Assembly: GCF_001424165.1 (NCBI RefSeq) | Contig: NZ_LMOJ01000022.1 | Location: 273,882 to 337,881 of the forward strand | Source of the DNA: Massilia sp. Leaf139 | Lineage (GTDB): Bacteria > Pseudomonadota > Gammaproteobacteria > Burkholderiales > Burkholderiaceae_D | Length of the DNA: 64,000 nt | Direction of reading: 5' to 3' | Shown here: piece by piece, positions 52,357 to 61,497 of the stretch | Layout: every line of letters begins with the position of its first letter | Position numbering within the stretch: position 1 is the first letter of the stretch | Made by a program: the position numbers and the translations under genes | The notes under the pieces: model-generated | Databases searched by the model: none | What the model was told of the DNA's origin: nothing | Seen by the model: the letters and a program-made list of their open reading frames with translations, nothing else

Positions 52357-53049
52357 GTGAAACACCGCTTATTCCTTTTCGACCTCGACGACACCCTGCT
52401 CGACTTCAAGGCCTCAGAACGGCTTTCCTTCGTCCGCACCATGCAGGGGCTCGGCCTGAAAGAAGACATCGACGGTATCTTCCTGCAGTACCAGGCCATC
52501 AACCTGGCGCTGTGGCGCCGCTTCGAGGAGGGAATGGTGAGCAAGGACGTATTGAAGGTGGAACGCTTCCGCCAGACCTTTCAGCAGAACGGCCTCGCGC
52601 TCGATCCTGAAGCGGCGAGCGCGCTCTACCTCGAGTCCCTGTCGGAGAGCGTGGTGCTGATCGATGGGGCGCGCCGGCTGTGCGAGACCCTGGCCGCGAT
52701 CGGCGAGATCGGCATCATCACCAATGGCGTCGACAGCATCCAGCACCAGCGCATCGCCGCTTCAGGCCTGGGCCAATACGTCTCGTTTGTCGCCACCTCG
52801 GAGGCCTGCGGCCACGCCAAGCCGGACAGCCGCTTCTTCGACTACAGCACGCGCATGGCGCGCCGCTTCGCGAAAGGGGAGACGGTCATCGTCGGCGACC
52901 GGCTCGACGCCGACATCCTCGGCGCCAACCGCTTCGGCATCGACAGCTGCTGGTTCAATCCCGGCCGCCTGGTGAACGATTCGCAGGCGAGGCCGAGCTG
53001 CGAAGCGGCCAGCCTGTACGAAGTCGCGCCCAGGCTCGCCCAGCTCTAA
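52357..53049 (+). CDS. HAD-family hydrolase, YjjG-like nucleotidase
   Basis: 230 aa, starting at GTG 52357 (KHRLFLFDLDDTLLDF). The HAD motif I is DLDDT (9-13), motif II is IITNG, and the C-terminal motif III/IV is GHAKPDSRFFDY with IVGDRLDADILGANRFG. The fold and the YjjG-like cap suggest a house-cleaning pyrimidine 5'-nucleotidase or phosphatase. Its stop overlaps the end of the convergent methyltransferase gene by 4 bp. The long 5' gap holds the four-hairpin stretch. Confidence 0.9.
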   Translation: MKHRLFLFDLDDTLLDFKASERLSFVRTMQGLGLKEDIDGIFLQYQAINLALWRRFEEGMVSKDVLKVERFRQTFQQNGLALDPEAASALYLESLSESVVLIDGARRLCETLAAIGEIGIITNGVDSIQHQRIAASGLGQYVSFVATSEACGHAKPDSRFFDYSTRMARRFAKGETVIVGDRLDADILGANRFGIDSCWFNPGRLVNDSQARPSCEAASLYEVAPRLAQL

Positions 53050-53987
53050 GAACGTTTGGTCGCGCGCAGCCACACCGCCGCGATCCGGTCGACCTCTTCA
53101 TAGCCTTCGCAGTCGAGCTGTCCGCCGAAGATGTCGGGATCGAGCTCTTCGTACCGCCACTGACTGCAGGCCGCCTCCAGGCGTGGCCGTATCGCCGCAA
53201 GGAATTCGTCGCACCCGTCGACGATCGCGATGCCCGTGTAGAGCAGCAGTGTGCCGCCCGGACGCAAGCGTTCGAGCGCCGCCTCGACGATCTGCAAGGA
53301 CAAGCCCGCGCCGCGCATGTCGCCGCCGTGACGGTAGCGCAGCTTGTCGGGGTCGAGGATGAAGGGCGGGTTCGACAGCACGAGGTCGAATTCGCCGTCG
53401 AGATCCTTCAACAGGTCGCTGTGGCGCGCGCTGACGTTCGCGGTGCCGGCCAGGCGTGCGTTGACGCCGGCGAGCAGCAGGGCGCGCTCGTTGATGTCGG
53501 CGGCGATCGTCTCGGCGTCGGGAAAGCGCGCCGCCACCTCGATCGCGCCCGGCCCCCCGCCGGCGCCGATGTCGACGGCGCGGCGCGGCGGCGCCAGCGT
53601 GTCCATCTCGCGCTTCAGGGCTGCGACATAGCGATAGGTGTCGGGCCCGAAGAAGACCGCGTCCTCCTCATGAGTCGGGAAGGCCGAATGAAAATACAGG
53701 CGCGTGCCGATGGTCGAGGCGCGTACGCGCGCGCACAGCCTGTCTTCGCGTTCGTCGAGCACGCCGGCGCGCCGCATCAGGTCGACGATCTCGGGCGCGA
53801 TGGCGTCGGCGCGGAACGGCCGGCTCCAGCCGAACACGCCGCGCAGGTCGCGCGCCCAGGCGTTTTCAGGGCGGCCGTTGACGCGGCGGTGGGTGGCCGG
53901 GGTGACGGTCGTGAATTGGTAGCCTGCGCGCAGCAGGGCCTGTCCCAGCGCGAGCAGGGCGTCGGTATCGATGTGATTGGCGCTCAT
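53046..53987 (-). CDS. class I SAM-dependent methyltransferase
   Basis: 313 aa from ATG 53987 (MSANHIDT). The SAM motif I is VDIGAGGGPGAIEVA and the catalytic-type motif IV is NPPF (SNPPFILDP), which points to N6-adenine, glutamine or exocyclic-amine methylation as in HemK and RlmG/RsmC relatives. An N-terminal domain of about 125 residues precedes it. The substrate (rRNA, protein or small molecule) is not resolved. It faces the HAD gene with overlapping stops. Confidence 0.85.
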   Translation of the reverse strand: MSANHIDTDALLALGQALLRAGYQFTTVTPATHRRVNGRPENAWARDLRGVFGWSRPFRADAIAPEIVDLMRRAGVLDEREDRLCARVRASTIGTRLYFHSAFPTHEEDAVFFGPDTYRYVAALKREMDTLAPPRRAVDIGAGGGPGAIEVAARFPDAETIAADINERALLLAGVNARLAGTANVSARHSDLLKDLDGEFDLVLSNPPFILDPDKLRYRHGGDMRGAGLSLQIVEAALERLRPGGTLLLYTGIAIVDGCDEFLAAIRPRLEAACSQWRYEELDPDIFGGQLDCEGYEEVDRIAAVWLRATKRS

Positions 53988-54164
53988 AAGGGCAGCATGC
54001 GCGCAGCCAGGCTGCTCTTCCGTACGCTGGCGTACAAAGCGGGCGAGCGGACAGGGTTGGCCCTTATGTGAATGCCCGAACATACCGTTCGAAACGCCGC
54101 GTCCATACTGCATCCACGTTCAAGTTGGCAACGGTGCCAGCGCAACCACAGCACAAGGATCAGC

Positions 54165-54341
54165 ATGAAGCCATTACTTCCGGATCAGGAACACGTGCGC
54201 GTCGACCGCGAGGTCGAACGCGAACGGCGTGAACGCATCCTTCACGACGAAGCCCGCGCCGGCCTGGGGGCGGACGACGAATTCCGTCTCAAGGATGCCC
54301 GCGAAAGCTCGAACTCGTCCAACCTGCGGAGGCCGCGATGA
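54165..54341 (+). CDS. small charged protein, coupled to YpfJ-type protease
   Basis: 58 aa from ATG 54165 (AAGGATCAGC upstream). It is almost wholly charged: Arg/Glu/Asp-rich with VDREVERERRERILHDE in the middle, so probably helical or disordered and cytoplasmic. Its TGA overlaps the next ATG by 4 bp, which argues that it is real and translated with the protease. I know no family for it. Confidence 0.5.
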   Translation: MKPLLPDQEHVRVDREVERERRERILHDEARAGLGADDEFRLKDARESSNSSNLRRPR

Positions 54342-55216
54342 AATGGGAAGGCGACCGCGAGAGCAGTAACGTCGAAGACAACCGCGGCGGCGGTGGCGGC
54401 GGTGGAGGTTTTTCGATCGGCGGCCGCGGGATCGGCCTGGGGACGGTGGCGATCGCCCTCGTCGCCTCGCTCTTCTTCGGCGTCGACCCCGGCACGGTGA
54501 TCGGGATGATGGGCGGCGGCGGGCCGGCGCCCCAGGTGCAGCAGCCGCGCAATCCGAACGCACCCCAGGCGGACGACCGCGAGTCGCGCTTCGTGCGCAC
54601 CGTGCTGGCCTATACCGAGGACGCCTGGACGCCGATCTTCGCGTCCCAGGGCGGCACCTACCGGGCGCCGACGCTGCAGTTGTTCGAAGGCCGCACGCAA
54701 ACGGCCTGCGGCGCCGGCAACGCGGCCACCGGCCCGTTCTACTGCCCGGCCGACCAGAAGGTGTACATCGACCTGAGTTTCTTCCGCCTGATGGAAGAGC
54801 GCTTCAAGGTCGGCGGCGAGTTCGCGCAAGCCTATGTGATCGCCCACGAAGTCGGCCACCACGTGCAGAAGCTGGTCGGCGTGTCGGATCAGGTCAACCG
54901 GGCCCAGGCGCAAGCTTCGGAGACCGAGGCGAATGCGCTGTCCGTGCGCCTGGAATTGCAGGCCGACTGTTTCGCCGGCGTCTGGGCCAACCGCACCCAG
55001 CAGAAGGAAGCCTTCCTCGAGCAGGGCGATATCGAAAGCGCGCTGGCCACGGCCTCGGCGATCGGCGACGATGCCCTGCAGCGCCAGTCGCGCGGCACAG
55101 TGGTGCCGGATTCGTTCACGCACGGCAGTTCGGCGCAGCGGGTACGCTGGTTCAAGCGCGGCTTCGAGGGCGGCGATATCCAGCAATGCAATACCTTCGA
55201 GGCGCGCCAGCTTTAA
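54338..55216 (+). CDS. YpfJ-family neutral zinc metalloprotease
   Basis: 292 aa. A Gly-run linker (GGGGGGGGFSIGGRG, 17-31) is followed by one membrane span (about 33-58). The zinc site is HEVGHH (170-175) with a likely third ligand Glu downstream in ELQADCFAGVWA. This is the conserved YpfJ/KPN_02809 neutral zinc metallopeptidase family of Proteobacteria, whose substrate is unknown. It is preceded by a 4-bp overlapping small gene. Normal length. Confidence 0.9.
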   Translation: MKWEGDRESSNVEDNRGGGGGGGGFSIGGRGIGLGTVAIALVASLFFGVDPGTVIGMMGGGGPAPQVQQPRNPNAPQADDRESRFVRTVLAYTEDAWTPIFASQGGTYRAPTLQLFEGRTQTACGAGNAATGPFYCPADQKVYIDLSFFRLMEERFKVGGEFAQAYVIAHEVGHHVQKLVGVSDQVNRAQAQASETEANALSVRLELQADCFAGVWANRTQQKEAFLEQGDIESALATASAIGDDALQRQSRGTVVPDSFTHGSSAQRVRWFKRGFEGGDIQQCNTFEARQL

Positions 55217-55427
55217 GGCTGGCAGCCATCATTGCGCTGCCAACAGGAACTTCTCGTTTCCTGCTGCGAACGGAACCCGAACATGGTGCTAAAAAGCGCT
55301 AAAAAACATGGGTTCCTTTCCGTGCGCATATCGCATTCGATAGCGTTTTGACATAAGTTTAGGTTCTACGCGCTCATCATCAAGGTTTTACCAAGGATGA
55401 GCACCGCAAACTTTCGAGGAGGAATTT
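55217..55427. promoter_or_regulatory. gap before the alcohol dehydrogenase
   Basis: 211 bp with a short hairpin (GGCTGGCAGCC/GCTGCC near 55217-55243), the candidate -35 box TTGACA at 55348-55353 and a strong AGGAGGAAT ribosome site before ATG 55428. The -10 partner of TTGACA is unclear. No gene is visible. Confidence 0.5.
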
Positions 55428-56612
55428 ATGCTGGCAATGAACTATCGGGGGCCTTACCGTGTCCGCGCCACCCACAAGTCGGATCCCGTGATCGAACATC
55501 CGGGCGATGCCATCGTGCGCGTAACGCGCTCGTGCATCTGCGGTTCCGACCTGCACCTGTATCACGGCATGGTGCCGGATACCCGGGTCGGCCATACCTT
55601 CGGCCACGAGTTCATCGGCATCATCGAGGAAGTCGGCTCCCAGGTGGAAACCCTGAAGGTGGGCGACCGCGTGCTGGTGCCCTTCAACATCTTCTGCGGC
55701 TCCTGTTTCTTCTGCCAGAAAGAACTTTACGGTAACTGCCACAACACCAACGCCCAGGCAACGGCCGTCGGCGCCATCTACGGCTATTCGCACACGGCGG
55801 GCGGCTATGACGGCGGCCAGGCCGAATATGTGCGCGTGCCGATGGCCGACGTCGGCCCGATCAAGATCCCGGACGACATCGTCGACGACGACGCCGTGCT
55901 GCTGACCGACGCGCTGCCGACCGGCTACCAGGCCGCCGAGATGGGCGACATCAAGGAAGGCGACACCGTCGTCGTGTTCGGCGCCGGCCCGGTCGGTATC
56001 TTCGCCGCCAAGTCGGCCTGGCTGTTCGGCGCGGGCCGCGTGATCGTGGTCGACGAGGTCGACTACCGCCTCGAATTCGTCAAGAACTACGCGCAGTGCG
56101 AGGTGGTCAACTTCAAGGACGTCGGCGACATGGCGCTGCACATCAAGAAGATGACCGACTGGCTGGGCGCGGACGTCTGCATCGACGCCGTCGGCGGCGA
56201 CGCGGCCGGCAGCGTGGCCCAGACCGTCACCGGGCGCCTGATGAAGATGCAGGCCGGCGCGGCCACCGTGCTGCACTGGTGCATCAACTCGGTGAGGAAG
56301 GGCGGCAACGTCTCGATCGTCGGCGTCTACGGCCCGACCTTCAACGCCGTCCCGATCGGCAACGCGCTCAACAAGGGCATCACGATGCGCATGAACCAGG
56401 CCAGCGTCAAGCGCCACCTGCCGCGCCTGATCGAGCACATCCGCGCCGGTCACATCGATCCGAAGCAGATCATCACCCACCGCATCCCGCTGGAAGAGGT
56501 GGCCGATGCTTACCACATCTTCTCGAGCAAACTCGACAACTGCATCAAGCCGATCCTGATCCCGCCGCGCGCCCACGAAGTGCGCGCCGTGGCGGCCAGC
56601 GTTTCGAAATAA
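55428..56612 (+). CDS. zinc-dependent alcohol dehydrogenase (formaldehyde dehydrogenase-like)
   Basis: 394 aa of the medium-chain dehydrogenase family. Catalytic zinc ligands are Cys38, His60 (GHEFIG) and the downstream Asp/Glu; structural zinc is held by Cys90, Cys93, Cys96 and Cys104. The NAD(P) motif is VFGAGPVGIFAA. The sequence type matches the glutathione-independent formaldehyde dehydrogenase-like group found in stress operons of proteobacteria. A His-rich partner gene follows 12 bp downstream, so the two probably act together. Confidence 0.93.
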   Translation: MLAMNYRGPYRVRATHKSDPVIEHPGDAIVRVTRSCICGSDLHLYHGMVPDTRVGHTFGHEFIGIIEEVGSQVETLKVGDRVLVPFNIFCGSCFFCQKELYGNCHNTNAQATAVGAIYGYSHTAGGYDGGQAEYVRVPMADVGPIKIPDDIVDDDAVLLTDALPTGYQAAEMGDIKEGDTVVVFGAGPVGIFAAKSAWLFGAGRVIVVDEVDYRLEFVKNYAQCEVVNFKDVGDMALHIKKMTDWLGADVCIDAVGGDAAGSVAQTVTGRLMKMQAGAATVLHWCINSVRKGGNVSIVGVYGPTFNAVPIGNALNKGITMRMNQASVKRHLPRLIEHIRAGHIDPKQIITHRIPLEEVADAYHIFSSKLDNCIKPILIPPRAHEVRAVAASVSK

Positions 56613-56624
56613 GGAGGCACACGC

Positions 56625-57281
56625 ATGGATAACCGCGACATGACCGTCCATATCGGCCACGACAACGAGCACCAGCACGATCACGACCATGATCATGCCG
56701 GCCACGAGCACCATCCGGTGCAGCCGCAACTGCGCCAGCACCGCAAGACCCGCGAGGAAATGGGGCACATCAAGGGCTGGGGCGCCGACCTCGACCACAA
56801 GAACCGTCCCGCCGTGCCGATGGAGCGCACCCCGCCGCGCTACACCCCGGCCAACATGCCCGAGCCGCAGGCCCAGGAGCAGCGCGTCGAGGTGCTGGTC
56901 TCGAACGAGCGTCCCGGCATCACCCAGCTGCACGGCACGGTGCAGCCGCCGTCGGGCCTGTCGGGCCTGCTGCGGCGCGCCGCCTTCAAGTTCTCCGAGA
57001 ACGACATCCGCCACTGGCTGATCCTGCTCGGCGCCGACCGCATCAACGTGGTCGAAGGTATCGTCGAGGATCTGGCCCAAGGCCATGTGCCGAATATCCT
57101 GGGCGAGATGGGCATCAAGTCGGAATGGCAGCACAACAAGGCGGGCCTGGCCAAGAAAGTGGCCATCGCCGGCGCCGTCGGCGCGGCCGCTTACTTCCTG
57201 CTGAAGGATCGCGACTCGGATCGCGAGTCGGATCGTTACCCGGATCGTTATCCGAATGACCGCTACGACAGCCGCTACTGA
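56625..57281 (+). CDS. His-rich protein co-transcribed with the alcohol dehydrogenase
   Basis: 218 aa. The N-terminal ~30 residues are dense in His and Asp (HIGHDNEHQHDHDHDHAGHE), a likely metal-binding tail. A mid-domain (about 115-170) has the pattern FKFSENDIRHWLILLGADRINVVEG, which I do not recognise. A hydrophobic Ala-rich segment (KVAIAGAVGAAAYFLL, 177-192) follows and may insert in a membrane. The C-terminus is a run of Asp-Arg repeats (SDRES/YPDRYP/NDRYD). It could supply zinc to the dehydrogenase, which is inference. Confidence 0.6.
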   Translation: MDNRDMTVHIGHDNEHQHDHDHDHAGHEHHPVQPQLRQHRKTREEMGHIKGWGADLDHKNRPAVPMERTPPRYTPANMPEPQAQEQRVEVLVSNERPGITQLHGTVQPPSGLSGLLRRAAFKFSENDIRHWLILLGADRINVVEGIVEDLAQGHVPNILGEMGIKSEWQHNKAGLAKKVAIAGAVGAAAYFLLKDRDSDRESDRYPDRYPNDRYDSRY

Positions 57282-57323
57282 GCGAATCAGCGGGGTGCTC
57301 GTTTGATCGCCCCCGGCTGAACG

Positions 57324-57360
57324 GCCCCGCCGTTGCGCGCCTGCGCAGCGTGCGGGGCTT
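57324..57360 (+). terminator. possible terminator after the His-rich gene
   Basis: GCCCCGC (57324-57330) pairs with GCGGGGC (57352-57358) with TT after it; the loop also folds (TGCGC/GCGCA). The T-run is short. Confidence 0.5.
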
Positions 57361-57451
57361 CTTGCGTTTAAGCAAGTCCATTTCTTGAGGCTCGTCCACA
57401 CTCCCTTGATGTCCGGCCGAATTTTACGGCCGGGAAACTTCAACTGGAGAC

Positions 57452-59287
57452 ATGATGAAGCTTCCTTCCCGCCTGCTGTTGGCGCCTCTGGGCGTCCTGA
57501 TCGCCAGCTCCACTGTGGCCGCGGTTCCAACCCCACTGATGAGCGCCCCAAAAGTGCAGTCCGTGGCAGCCACCGCCGCGCTCGTCGCCAAGCTGAGCGG
57601 GGCGCGCGCCACGCTTGGCCTCGACAACAACCATGGCTTCGCCGTCGCCCAGCAGCATCCGGGCGTGCAGGGCACGCAGGTGGTGCGCGCCGCCCACACC
57701 TATAAAGGCCTGCGCGTCTTCGGTTCGGAGTCGGTGGTGGTGGTCGACGCGGCGGGCGCCATCGTCTCCGAATCGGCCTCCGACCGCCGCCTGCACCTCG
57801 GGCGCGGCGCCGCCAACCGCCTGGGCGCAACGACGCGCGACTTCAGCGTCAGGCCGCTGACGCCATCCAGGGCCGCCATCGACGCGGCCGTCGGTGCGAC
57901 CCTGGCCGCCGCCGGCCAGGATGCCACCCACGTGGCGCCGCCGACGGCCGAGCTGCTGATCTATCCGGTCATGAAAATGGAGCGCGTACCCGGTGCGGCA
58001 GGCAAGCTCGAAGGCGAACTGAACGCCCTGGACATGCAGGAAGTCGTCGACCGCTACGAACTGGCCTACCTGGTGCGCACGCGCATGCTGCGCGGCGCCC
58101 ATCCGCACTACTACGACACGGTCGTCAGCGCCAGGGATGGCCGCATCCTCGACCGCTGGAGCGCGCTGCAAACGGTGATCGGCGTCGGCAAGAGCCAGTA
58201 CAACGGCGAGGTGCCGATCAGCACCACCTTCAGCGACGGCCTGTACCGCATGCTCGACCCCGAGCGCGGCACCGGCGGCACCTATGGCGCGATGGCGATC
58301 ACGAACGCCGACGGCGGCAGCAAGGCCGGCAACATGTACACCCACAGCAGCAACACCTGGGGCGACGGCAAGCAGTATATCCGCGGCGGCAGCACGACGG
58401 ACGCGAACGGCCAGACCGCCGCCGTGAACGCCATGTGGGGCCTGATGAATACCTATGACGCCCTGAAGAACGTGCTCGGCTGGCAGTCGCTCGACGGCAA
58501 GAACACGTCGACCTACATCGCCGTCCACGTGAACACCGCCTACGACAACGCCTACTACAGCGACACCTGCCGCTGCATGTTCATCGGCGACGGCTCGAGC
58601 TTCAACAGCCTCGGCTCGATCGACGTGATCGGCCACGAGATGGGCCACGGGGTGACCGCCGCCACCTCCGATCTCGTGTACTCGGGCGAGTCGGGCGGCC
58701 TCAATGAATCGAGTTCGGACATCGGCGGCGAGGTGGTGGAAGCCTATGCGCGCGCCGGCGGCAAGGTCGAGGCGATTCCTTCGACCGGCAACGACTGGAT
58801 GCTGGGCACCGAGATCAGCCGCGACAACACGCCGCTGCGCTGGATGTACCGCCCCAGCAAGGACGGCAGCAGCCCGGACGCCTGGAGCACAGCGCTGCGC
58901 CGCCTCGACGTGCATTACAGCAGCGGCCCGAACAACCGCATGTTCTACTTCCTGTCGCAGGGGTCAAAGGAAGACAAGACGGGCGACTACTACAGCAAAT
59001 ACCTGGTGAAATCGCCGGCGGCGATGACCGGCATCGGCATCGACAAGGCCTTCAAGATCTGGTTCAAGGCGAACACGACGAAGTTCACGTCCAGCACCAA
59101 TTACGCCGATGCGCGCGCCAAGATGGTCGAGGCGGCGCAGGAATTGTATGGCGCCGGCAGCCGTGAAGCGATTGCGGTGCAGCGGGCGTATGCGGCGATC
59201 AATGTGGGGGCGGACGTCGATGAGACCGTCACCGAGGCGCCGCCGGCGGAGCCGGCGGAGCCGGCGATGGCCAGCGCCGCCCCGTGA
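57452..59287 (+). CDS. M4-family (thermolysin-like) metalloprotease precursor
   Basis: 611 aa preproenzyme: signal peptide (to about residue 24), FTP/PepSY-like propeptide (to about 230), then a mature M4 protease. The zinc motif is HEMGHGVTA (His395-Glu396-...-His399) and the third ligand Glu419 is in GGLNESSSDIGG. Other M4 marks are YDNAYYSDTCRCMFIGDG and GPNNRMFYFLSQGS. It is secreted for extracellular protein digestion. The C-terminus has a short repeat of Glu/Pro/Ala. GGAGACATG precedes the start. Confidence 0.95.
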   Translation: MMKLPSRLLLAPLGVLIASSTVAAVPTPLMSAPKVQSVAATAALVAKLSGARATLGLDNNHGFAVAQQHPGVQGTQVVRAAHTYKGLRVFGSESVVVVDAAGAIVSESASDRRLHLGRGAANRLGATTRDFSVRPLTPSRAAIDAAVGATLAAAGQDATHVAPPTAELLIYPVMKMERVPGAAGKLEGELNALDMQEVVDRYELAYLVRTRMLRGAHPHYYDTVVSARDGRILDRWSALQTVIGVGKSQYNGEVPISTTFSDGLYRMLDPERGTGGTYGAMAITNADGGSKAGNMYTHSSNTWGDGKQYIRGGSTTDANGQTAAVNAMWGLMNTYDALKNVLGWQSLDGKNTSTYIAVHVNTAYDNAYYSDTCRCMFIGDGSSFNSLGSIDVIGHEMGHGVTAATSDLVYSGESGGLNESSSDIGGEVVEAYARAGGKVEAIPSTGNDWMLGTEISRDNTPLRWMYRPSKDGSSPDAWSTALRRLDVHYSSGPNNRMFYFLSQGSKEDKTGDYYSKYLVKSPAAMTGIGIDKAFKIWFKANTTKFTSSTNYADARAKMVEAAQELYGAGSREAIAVQRAYAAINVGADVDETVTEAPPAEPAEPAMASAAP

Positions 59288-59296
59288 CGCCGTTGC

Positions 59297-60037
59297 TCAA
59301 TCGCCCAGCAGCGGATACGGATTGACCGGCGTCCCTTTCCACCACTGCTTCTCGGGCGTCAGGGCGACGACGGCGAAGTGCAGGTGCGGCGCGTTCGGGT
59401 CGGCATTGCCGGTCACGCCGACATAGCCGAGCAGGTCGCCGCGCTTGACCTGCATGCCTTCCTTGACGCCGTCGGCATAGCGGTCGAGGTGGGCGTAGTA
59501 ATAGGCGTGCTGCTCGGCGGGATCGAACTGGTAGAGGGTCAGGCCGCCGGGTTTGCTGTCGAACAGCTTGACGACCTTGCCGTCGGCCGCGGCGCGCACC
59601 GGCGTGCCTTTCGGCGCCATGATGTCGAGCGCCTCGTGGTGCCGCTCCTGGCCGCGCGGCTGGTCGAAGGTGTCGGTCAGCTGGGCGTAGGGCACGCCCT
59701 CGACCGGCACCAGCAGCTTGGCGGGCATGCTGCCGCCAGCCGTCAGTGCCGGCGTGGCGCTCGTCGCCGTGGTTGATTGCGGGGCGGGGCGGATCGGCAG
59801 GCTGGCTTCGTGCAGATCCGTTTGCACGACCCGGTCGCCCTGGGCGCCGCCAGGAGGGGCTGCAGTCGGCGCGGCGCCGGCGGGCACCTCGCGCGGCGGT
59901 GCCGATACTGGAGCTCCAACTGCGGCGCCACCGTCCGTAATGATCGGATTGGGCGCGTCGGCGAACTCGCGCAGCCCGACGAACAATCCACCGGCGCCGA
60001 CCACGACGCCCAGCAAGAACATGACCAGCGATCTCAT
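59297..60037 (-). CDS. M23/LytM-domain peptidase, membrane-anchored
   Basis: 246 aa from ATG 60037 (GAGGAGGGG upstream). An N-terminal span (about 1-20) precedes a Pro/Ala-rich linker (to about 100) and a LytM domain with HEALDIMAPKGTPVRA (H-x3-D zinc pair) and HLHF near the end. All four M23 metal/catalytic residues appear present. The family cleaves peptidoglycan cross-links or regulates cell-wall amidases. It is convergent with the M4 gene and lies 31 bp after the L,D-transpeptidase gene end, same direction. Confidence 0.9.
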   Translation of the reverse strand: MRSLVMFLLGVVVGAGGLFVGLREFADAPNPIITDGGAAVGAPVSAPPREVPAGAAPTAAPPGGAQGDRVVQTDLHEASLPIRPAPQSTTATSATPALTAGGSMPAKLLVPVEGVPYAQLTDTFDQPRGQERHHEALDIMAPKGTPVRAAADGKVVKLFDSKPGGLTLYQFDPAEQHAYYYAHLDRYADGVKEGMQVKRGDLLGYVGVTGNADPNAPHLHFAVVALTPEKQWWKGTPVNPYPLLGD

Positions 60038-60067
60038 GTGCAAACCCCTCCTCGATGACTAGGTTGA

Positions 60068-61084
60068 TTACTCCTGCAGCACGACCTGCGTTCCCGCCGC
60101 GACCACCGCCGCCACTTCCGCGGCGCTCCAGTTGGTCAGGCGGATGCAGCCGTGCGATTCGGTCTTGCCGATGAACTTCGGCACCGGCGTTCCGTGGATG
60201 CCGTAGTGCGGCTTGGACAGGTCGATCCAGGCCACGCCGACCGGATTGTTCGGGCCCGGTGCGATCTTTGCCTTCTTGTCGCCCGGTTCCGCATCCCAGA
60301 ACAGTTTCGGGTTGTAGTAATAGGTCGGGTTCGGGTGCACGCCTTCGATCTTCCAGGTGCCGATCGGCAGCGGGTCGTTGTCGCTCCCGGTCGAAGCCGG
60401 GTACTGGGCGATCATGCGCTCGGATGCGTCGAACAGCATCAGCACCTTGCGGCCGTCGCTGACGACGACCTTGGCCGCCTGGGGCAGGGCCGGGCCGCCG
60501 TGCACGCTCGGCACGACGATCTGTTCGCCGGCGCGCGCCAGGTTCTTGCCCGGGTTCAGGCGGGCGATCAGGTCGGGGCTGGCGTGGAATTTTTCGCCCA
60601 GGCCTTCGGCCGGGCTGGCGTAGCCGAGCTTGGGCAGCTTGGCCTTTTCCATCATGTCTTCGGGAATCGGCTGGAAGGGGCCGGCCACGTCCTCGTTGGC
60701 GATCACGTAGTTGGTGAGCGTCGGGGTCGTATCCTGGTTCAGTGCGTTCCAGGTGGCGTCGTCGAGCTTGCCGGTTGCCTCGAGGTTGCGCGACTTCTGG
60801 AAAGCGCTCAAGGCCTGGCGCATGTTGGAGCCGTAGGCGCCATCGATTTCACCTGGTGAAAAATGCAGGCGGTCGAGCAGTACCTGGGCGCGCAGCAGGC
60901 GTTCGAACTCGGCGCGCTCCTGCGCGGCCGGATCGGCGGCGCCTGGCTGGCCCGGCTGCACGGGTGCTCCCGGCGCGGCGGCTTGCTGGGGCGCGGCCGG
61001 CTGCGCCGGCTGGGCCGCACTGGCGGCAAAGGGAAGGGCGCCAGCGAGCACGGCGAGGAAGAGGGGAGCGACGATTTTTTTCAT
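60068..61084 (-). CDS. L,D-transpeptidase (YkuD domain) with peptidoglycan-binding domain
   Basis: 338 aa from ATG 61084 (GCAGGTGCC upstream); in-frame sequence upstream belongs to no better start. Signal peptide to about residue 23, then an Ala/Pro/Gln-rich linker, a PG_binding_1 domain (about 75-130, [20 protein letters not shown]) and a C-terminal YkuD domain with the active motif [10 protein letters not shown] (Cys nucleophile). It forms 3-3 cross-links or anchors outer-membrane proteins to the wall. It is followed by the M23 gene, so both act on the wall. Confidence 0.94.
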   Translation of the reverse strand: MKKIVAPLFLAVLAGALPFAASAAQPAQPAAPQQAAAPGAPVQPGQPGAADPAAQERAEFERLLRAQVLLDRLHFSPGEIDGAYGSNMRQALSAFQKSRNLEATGKLDDATWNALNQDTTPTLTNYVIANEDVAGPFQPIPEDMMEKAKLPKLGYASPAEGLGEKFHASPDLIARLNPGKNLARAGEQIVVPSVHGGPALPQAAKVVVSDGRKVLMLFDASERMIAQYPASTGSDNDPLPIGTWKIEGVHPNPTYYYNPKLFWDAEPGDKKAKIAPGPNNPVGVAWIDLSKPHYGIHGTPVPKFIGKTESHGCIRLTNWSAAEVAAVVAAGTQVVLQE

Positions 61085-61197
61085 ATGGCACCTGCAATAC
61101 TTACTAAGGGAAACCTCAGCGTAGGCGTGCCACACTCAGCGGTCTGTGCGCGAACGAACTCAGGCTCGGGCGCTAGCATCGACGCTACAATCGCCGC

Positions 61198-61497
61198 ATG
61201 CACGACGAACCTCCTGTCCCCACCATCACCCTCGCCCCTCTCGGCGCGCGCTTTCCCGCGGGCGCCGGCACGGTGCTGCAGGCGGCCGAGGCGGCCGGCC
61301 TGGATCTGCCCAGTTCCTGCCGCAACGGCACCTGCCGCACCTGCCTGTGCCGGCTGCAGTCCGGCACCGTGCGCTATCTCGTCGAATGGCCGGGCCTGTC
61401 GATCGAGGAAAAACGCGACAACTACCTGCTGCCCTGCGTGGCCGTGGCCACGTCGGATCTCGTCGTCAGCGCGCCGCTGGCGAAGCGGCGGGTGTAG
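61198..61497 (+). CDS. 2Fe-2S plant-type ferredoxin
   Basis: 99 aa. The four cluster cysteines are Cys41, Cys46, Cys49 and Cys80 (CRNGTCRTCLCRL, then LLPC), the classic C-x4-C-x2-C...C plant-type layout. It shuttles electrons to oxygenases or reductases, but no partner is adjacent. The last 32 bases overlap the end of the convergent hydrolase gene on the other strand. Confidence 0.93.
   Translation: MHDEPPVPTITLAPLGARFPAGAGTVLQAAEAAGLDLPSSCRNGTCRTCLCRLQSGTVRYLVEWPGLSIEEKRDNYLLPCVAVATSDLVVSAPLAKRRV

Noticed and set aside
57200..57270. Tandem GGATCG-like repeats suggesting a satellite or CRISPR-like array
   Set aside because: They encode the Asp-Arg repeat at the end of the His-rich protein and keep its reading frame; units are short, without spacers.
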